Assembly (NCBI RefSeq): GCF_026283965.1
Contig: NZ_JAPDPD010000004.1
Span: 186,001-250,000 of the forward strand
Direction of reading: 5' to 3'
DNA length: 64,000 nucleotides
DNA from: Dyella subtropica
GTDB taxonomy: Bacteria; Pseudomonadota; Gammaproteobacteria; Xanthomonadales; Rhodanobacteraceae
Each line of letters opens with the position of its first letter. The stretch's first letter is position 1. Below, in pieces: positions 12,501-18,500 of this stretch. The notes beneath the pieces were generated by a model. It saw only the letters and a list, made by a program, of their open reading frames with translations. It was not told the DNA's origin and made no database searches. The translations under genes were made by a program, and so were the position numbers.

Positions 12501-15500
12501 GGAATTCCGGTTGCGGCGGCAGGCGGCCACTGGACAGGATCAGCGCCGTCTTGATCAGGCCGACCACGCCCGCAGCCGTATCGAGATGGCCGATATTGGC
12601 TTTCACCGAGCCAATGGCACAGGGCGTGCCGCTTTCGCCGAGGGCGGTCCGCAGGGCCTCCAGCTCTACGCGATCGCCGAGCTGGGTGCCCGTGCCATGG
12701 GCTTCGACATAGCCAATGTCGCTGCCGGCGAGACCGCTATCGCGCAAGGCGGCCTCGATCACGGCCGCCTGGCCTTCGACCGCTGGCGCGGTAAAGCCGA
12801 GCTTGGCCGCGCCGTCGTTGTTGATCGCAGACCCCTTGATCACCGCATAAACGGTGTCACCGTCGGCGAGCGCGTCGGCCAGCCGCTTCAGCACCACGAC
12901 CCCGACGCCGTTGCCGAACACGGTGCCCGCGGCCTCGGCGTCAAAGGCGCGGCAGTGGCCGTCCGGTGATTCGATGCCGCCCTCCTGCCACAGCGTTCCG
13001 GCTTCCTGTGGCAGGCGCAGGGCCACGCCACCGGCCAGGGCCATATCGCATTCGCCATCGCGCAGGCTGCGGGAGGCCATGTGCACGGCTACCAGCGAGG
13101 TCGAACAAGCGGTCTGCACGGTCAAACTGGGGCCGTGCAGATTGAGCTTGTACGACACTCGTGTCGCGAGGAAATCCTTGTCATTGGCGAGAGCCACGGA
13201 ACGTGCGTCGGCATCGGCGAGGGTTTGCCGGCTCTTGAGCACGTTGAACAGCAGATAGGTGTTCAAGGCGCTCCCGGCGAAAACACCGACCGGCCGCCCG
13301 CAGCGGTCCGGATCGATACCGGCGTTTTCCAAGGACTCCCACGCGCATTCGAGCAGCAGACGGTGTTGCGGATCGGTCAGCGCCGCATCGCTCGGGGTGA
13401 AACCGAAAAACTCCGCATCGAACCCTTCCACGCCGTCGAGCAGACCCACCCGCTTCACATAGTGCGGATCGCGCAGCCGATCCTCATCCACACCCCCTGC
13501 ACGCAAACGGACCGGATCCAACTCAGTGACGCTGACCCGCCCGCTTTCGAGATTGCTGCGGAATGCATCCAGGTTCGCGGCACCCGGCACGCGGCAGGCC
13601 ATGCCGATGATGGCGATGTCCTGTCCGCCCGGACGGGACGCAGCCGTGGGCGCTGGCGGCCGGGCCGGACGCGCCGCGGCGAAATGGCGTGCCTGCGCCG
13701 CAATCGTCGGATGCCGAAACAGGTCGAGCAGCGAGACAGGGCAGTCGAATGCCGCCGACAGCTGATTGCGCAAGGCGGGCAGTTGCAGCGAGTGGCCGCC
13801 CACGTCGAAGAAATTGTCATTCGGTGCCGCCGTTCTGCCCAGAACCTTGCGCCATGCCTCGCTTACGCGTTCGACGGTATCGAACGGCATGGCCTGCTCG
13901 TCTGCGCCCGCCGCGAGCGCGTCCTTGCCCGGCCCGGGAAGCGGCAACAGCGCGCGGTCTACTTTGCCGTTGCGCGTCAGCGGCAGCGCGGCCAGCAAGA
14001 CCACGGCAGCGGGTATCCATGCCGGCGGCAGGCGTTGTTCCAGATGCCGGCGCAGCACGTCTACGTCGACACCTGCGGGATTCGCCGGCACCACGTAGGC
14101 GACCAATTCGCGTGCGCTGTCTTCGCCGCGGACGGTGACCACCGCTTGTGCCACCTCGGCATGGGCAACCAGCGCCGCCTCGACTTCGGCGGGTTCGATC
14201 CGATGTCCGCGTACTTTGACCTGGTGGTCGACGCGCCCCACGTACACCCATGAGTCGTCCGCCCTTTGCCGCACCCGATCGCCGGTGCGGTACAGGCGGC
14301 TGCCTGGTCGACAAGAAAATGGATCGGGAACGAAGCGTTCCGCCGTGGCCGCCGGACGGTTGAGATAGCCGCGCGCCACACCGATCCCGCCGACGTACAG
14401 CTCGCCGACCACGCCAGGCGGCACGGGCTGCATGGCCTGATCGAGGACGTAGAGCTGCATATTGGCAATGGGCTTGCCGATGGGAACCGCACCATCGAAA
14501 GGATCATCCCCAGCGATTTCGTAGACGCTGCATCCGACCACCGTTTCGGTGGGGCCGTACTCGTTGATGATGCGGGTGCCGGGAGCGCCGCTGCGCCAGC
14601 GCGCCACGGCGCGGTTCAACAACTGATCGCCGCCGACAATCAAGGCATGGGTTTGCCCTGCCAGGCCCGATGCAGGCGGTTCCGCAGCCAATAGCTCCAG
14701 ATGCGCGGGGGTCAGTTTGAGGAAACTGAAACCGCCGCCGAGTTCGAAGCTGCCGTAGAGAGCCTCCACGCCCTGCTGTTCGGCCGGTGTCAGTGCGATG
14801 GATCGACCGGCGAGCAAGGGGACGAAAAGCGTCGTCACCGTGAGGTCGAACGCGACCGAGGAGTGCAATGCCGCGCCGTGTCCCTGATCGACACGGTAAT
14901 AATCCGCTGCCCAATGCAGGTAATTGACCAGCCCGCGGTGCGGCACCATCACGCCCTTGGGCCGTCCCGTGGAACCGGAGGTGTAGATGACGTAGGCGAG
15001 GTTGTCCGGCGAAACCGCCACCAGCGGCGGCGCCTCCGCTTCCTGCTTTTCGTCTTGCAGACACAGCAGTCTCACCGGCACGGCGGTGAAGGCGGCAGCG
15101 AGCGGCCGTGTGGTGACGACGACCAGTGCACCGGCGTCGCTCACGAGTTCGGCGCGGCGCGCTGGCGGATCGAGCGGGTCGAGCGGCACGAAGGCGCCGC
15201 CGGCCTTGAGCACGGCGAGCAATGCCACGATGAGATCAGGCTGGCGGCCCAGGCAGACAGCGACGCGGCATTCAGGCCCTACACCCATCGCCACCAGCTT
15301 GCCGGCGAGGTGATTGGCGCGGCGATCCAGGCATTGGAAAGACAGCGTTTCGTTCGATGACAGCACCGCGTCTGCCGCGGGCGTCGATGCGGCTTGCCGC
15401 TCGATCAAACGATGCAGCGGTTCATCCGCGGGAAACGTTGCCTCGGTGCGATTCAATGCAACGACTTGCCGCTGCCACGTCGTGCTGTCGAGCAGTGGAA

Positions 15501-18500
15501 GCGCTGCCAGGCTCGTATCAGGTGCCGCGACGATTCCATGCAGCAACGCTTGGTATGAACGCAGCAGGTGCTGTGCCAAGCAGTCATCGAAGAGCAGCGC
15601 GTCGTAGTCGAGATCGAGACGCAAGGCGCCGTCGATGTCGGTGACGTTCAGATGCAAATCGAGCTTGGCAACGCTGACTGGCGTGGTGAGCGGTGTCAGA
15701 ACCAGGCCGTCCATCACTGGCGGATCGATGCGCCTTTCCAGGTTGAACGACACGTTGACCAGGGGCTGCCGACCTTGCCGGCGCGGCGGATTCACCGCAC
15801 GCACGATCGCCGCGAACGGAAAGCGCGCATGCTCGAAACCGTCGAGCAACTGTCGCCGCGCCGCTTTCAGAAAATCGGTCAGGCGCAGGGCAGCGGCATA
15901 GCGGCTACGCACCGGGAGCATGTTGGTGCAATGCCCGACCAGTCGCTGGGCATCGGGACCGGAGCGTACCGAGACGGGAACCCCCACCGTCAGATCCGCC
16001 TGCCCGGAGAGCCGGTGCAGCAACAGCGCGTAGGCGGCATAAAGCAGCATGAACAAGCTGCATCCTTGCTGCCGACCGAGATGTGCAACGGCTTCGTGCA
16101 GTTCCTTGTCGATCCACAAGCTGCATCGGCCGGAGGGTGCAGGCGCGGCGGCATCCTCGCCCTTGCTCACCGTGAGCAGTACGGGCTCGGGAGCGCCATC
16201 AGCGAAGACATGTCGCCAATAGTTTTCTGCGCTGGCGAAGGATGGGCCAGCCAGGTAATCGACTTCGTCGCGCAGGTAGTCGCGATAAGAGGCAGCGGGC
16301 TGTAGCGCTGCTGCCGCCGCACCGCAGGCGGCGGTGTACAAGACCGCGATCTCGCTCACCATCACGCCCAGGGACCAGCCATCCACCATGATGTGATGGA
16401 CCATCAGCACCAGCCAGTGAACCTCGTCTTCCAGCGTCAGGACGGTGACACGAAGCAAGGGTGCGCACGCAAGATCGAAGCGCTCGCGTTGCGCTTGCGC
16501 CACCCAGGTGCGTGCACGCGCTTCCGCTTCGCCGCCGTGGCTGCGCAGGTCGACGGACGACAGCGCAAAACTCGCCATGTCACCCGCAGTGGTTTGAGTC
16601 AGGCCATCGGGCGACAGCGCCGTACGCAGGGCCTCATGGCGCGCGAATAGCTGTTGCAGCGCCGTTTCCAGCTGGGGGATGCGCAGCCGGCCCTTGAGTT
16701 CAATGACCAGGCCCTCGTTGTACGCGACCGAGGCTTCGTCTCCCATCTGCGCGAGCAGCCAGAGTTGCCGCTGGCTTTCCGTGGTCGGAAATGCGTCGCC
16801 GGACGCCGCAGCGGCCATGGCGGGCCGCGGCAGACTGGCGGGCACCGTGGTAGCGGTGGCACCGATCAGTCCTACGCTGCGCAACTCATCGATGGAGTCG
16901 CGGAACGCATCGTGGATCCGATCGAGGTCTTCATCCGTGTGCGCAACCGAAAGAAAGCAATTGCGCGCTTCCCAGATATAGATGCCGCGATAAATGAGCT
17001 GGAAATAAAGCAGATCCAGATCGCCGGGGTATCGGAAGCGGAACAGCGATCCGAAATGCACCATACGGATCGGCAATTGATAGCTGTCGAAGAGGCTGTT
17101 CAATCGCGTGGCCAGCAGATCGGTTTTGCGATTGAGGTTTTCCTGCAACGCGGGGCCTTGCCGCTTCATTTCATCCAACACGGCCACGGCGGCCGCCATG
17201 GACAGTGGATGCTTGCAGAACGTGCCGCTGAAAAATGCGGTCTCGATGTCGCGCGGAAGGCTGTCGTCGCCAAAGGACCATTGGCCGCCGTCGACGAAAT
17301 CCATGATGTCGGCGCGTCCCGCGACCACACCGATCGGCAGGCCGCCGCCGAGGATCTTGCCGTAGGTGGCGATGTCGGCGTCCACGCCAAACCAGGCTTG
17401 CGCGCCGCGCGGATGATTGCGAAAGCCGGTGAGAACCTCGTCGAAAATCAGCACGACACCGCTGCCGCGGGTCAGCCGATGCAGCTCGCGGACAAACTCG
17501 CGGGGTTGCAATTCCGGCGAACGACTCTGCACGGGTTCCACCAGAACACCCGCCAATTCGTCCAGGTGTTCGGCGACCCAGGTCAGCGCTTTGGGGTCGC
17601 CATAATCGAGAACGATCACATCGCCGATCATGCCCGCCAGCACACCGGGAGAGAGCGGCACCGGCGCGTCGCCGCCCAGCGCGGACGCACGCGCAAGCAC
17701 GCCATCGAAGGTGCCGTGGTAAGACCCTGAGAACAGCACGATCCTGGAACGCCCGGTGGCGGCGCGCACGATGCGCAGAGCGGTCATCACCGCCTCGGTG
17801 CCGGAATTGACGAAGCAGGCCCGCTCCTTGCCGGTAAGGGCGCAAAGCGCCTCGGCGACGCGTCCGGCGAGTGGCGACTGCGGCCCGATTTGCGTCCCTT
17901 CGGCGATCTGCGCTTCGATGGCACGACGGATGAATGCCGGATTGTGGCCGAACAGATTGACGCCAAATCCCATCGTCAGATCGACGTATTCATGGCCGTC
18001 TACGTCCCAGAAACGCGAACCTGCCGAACGCTCTGCGGCAATCGGGTAGAGCAGTTCCTTGGTAGCCAGCCTGAGTCCGGCCACCACGCGATTGTCGGCG
18101 AGAGATGGGCGAAAGCGCTGGGCGAGCGCCTTCGATCCGGCGGTGCGGGCGTTGTAGCGGGCCGTGAAATCGGCGATCCACGCGCGCTGTTCCGTGGTGA
18201 AGTGACCGAGGCTGCGGTCTTTCACACGAAACGCCGGCAAGGCCGAAGCGGGGCGCGCACTGGTGTCGATCGCCGCGATCGCAGAGGGTTGGGCAACAGA
18301 CGCCGATGGTGCCGTGGCGTGTATCGCCGGTGGTGGCGAGGCATGTGTCGCCGCCGCGCCGCGCAGCACGGCAAGCTGTTCCGCCATCACGTCCAGTTGC
18401 CGCTGGAATAACTGCGCCAACGGTGCGGAGTTTTCGCCAGCGGGGATCGTCATGGAAGCGGACGCAGGAGCCGGGGCTGCGAGGTTCGCGGGTGCTGGCG

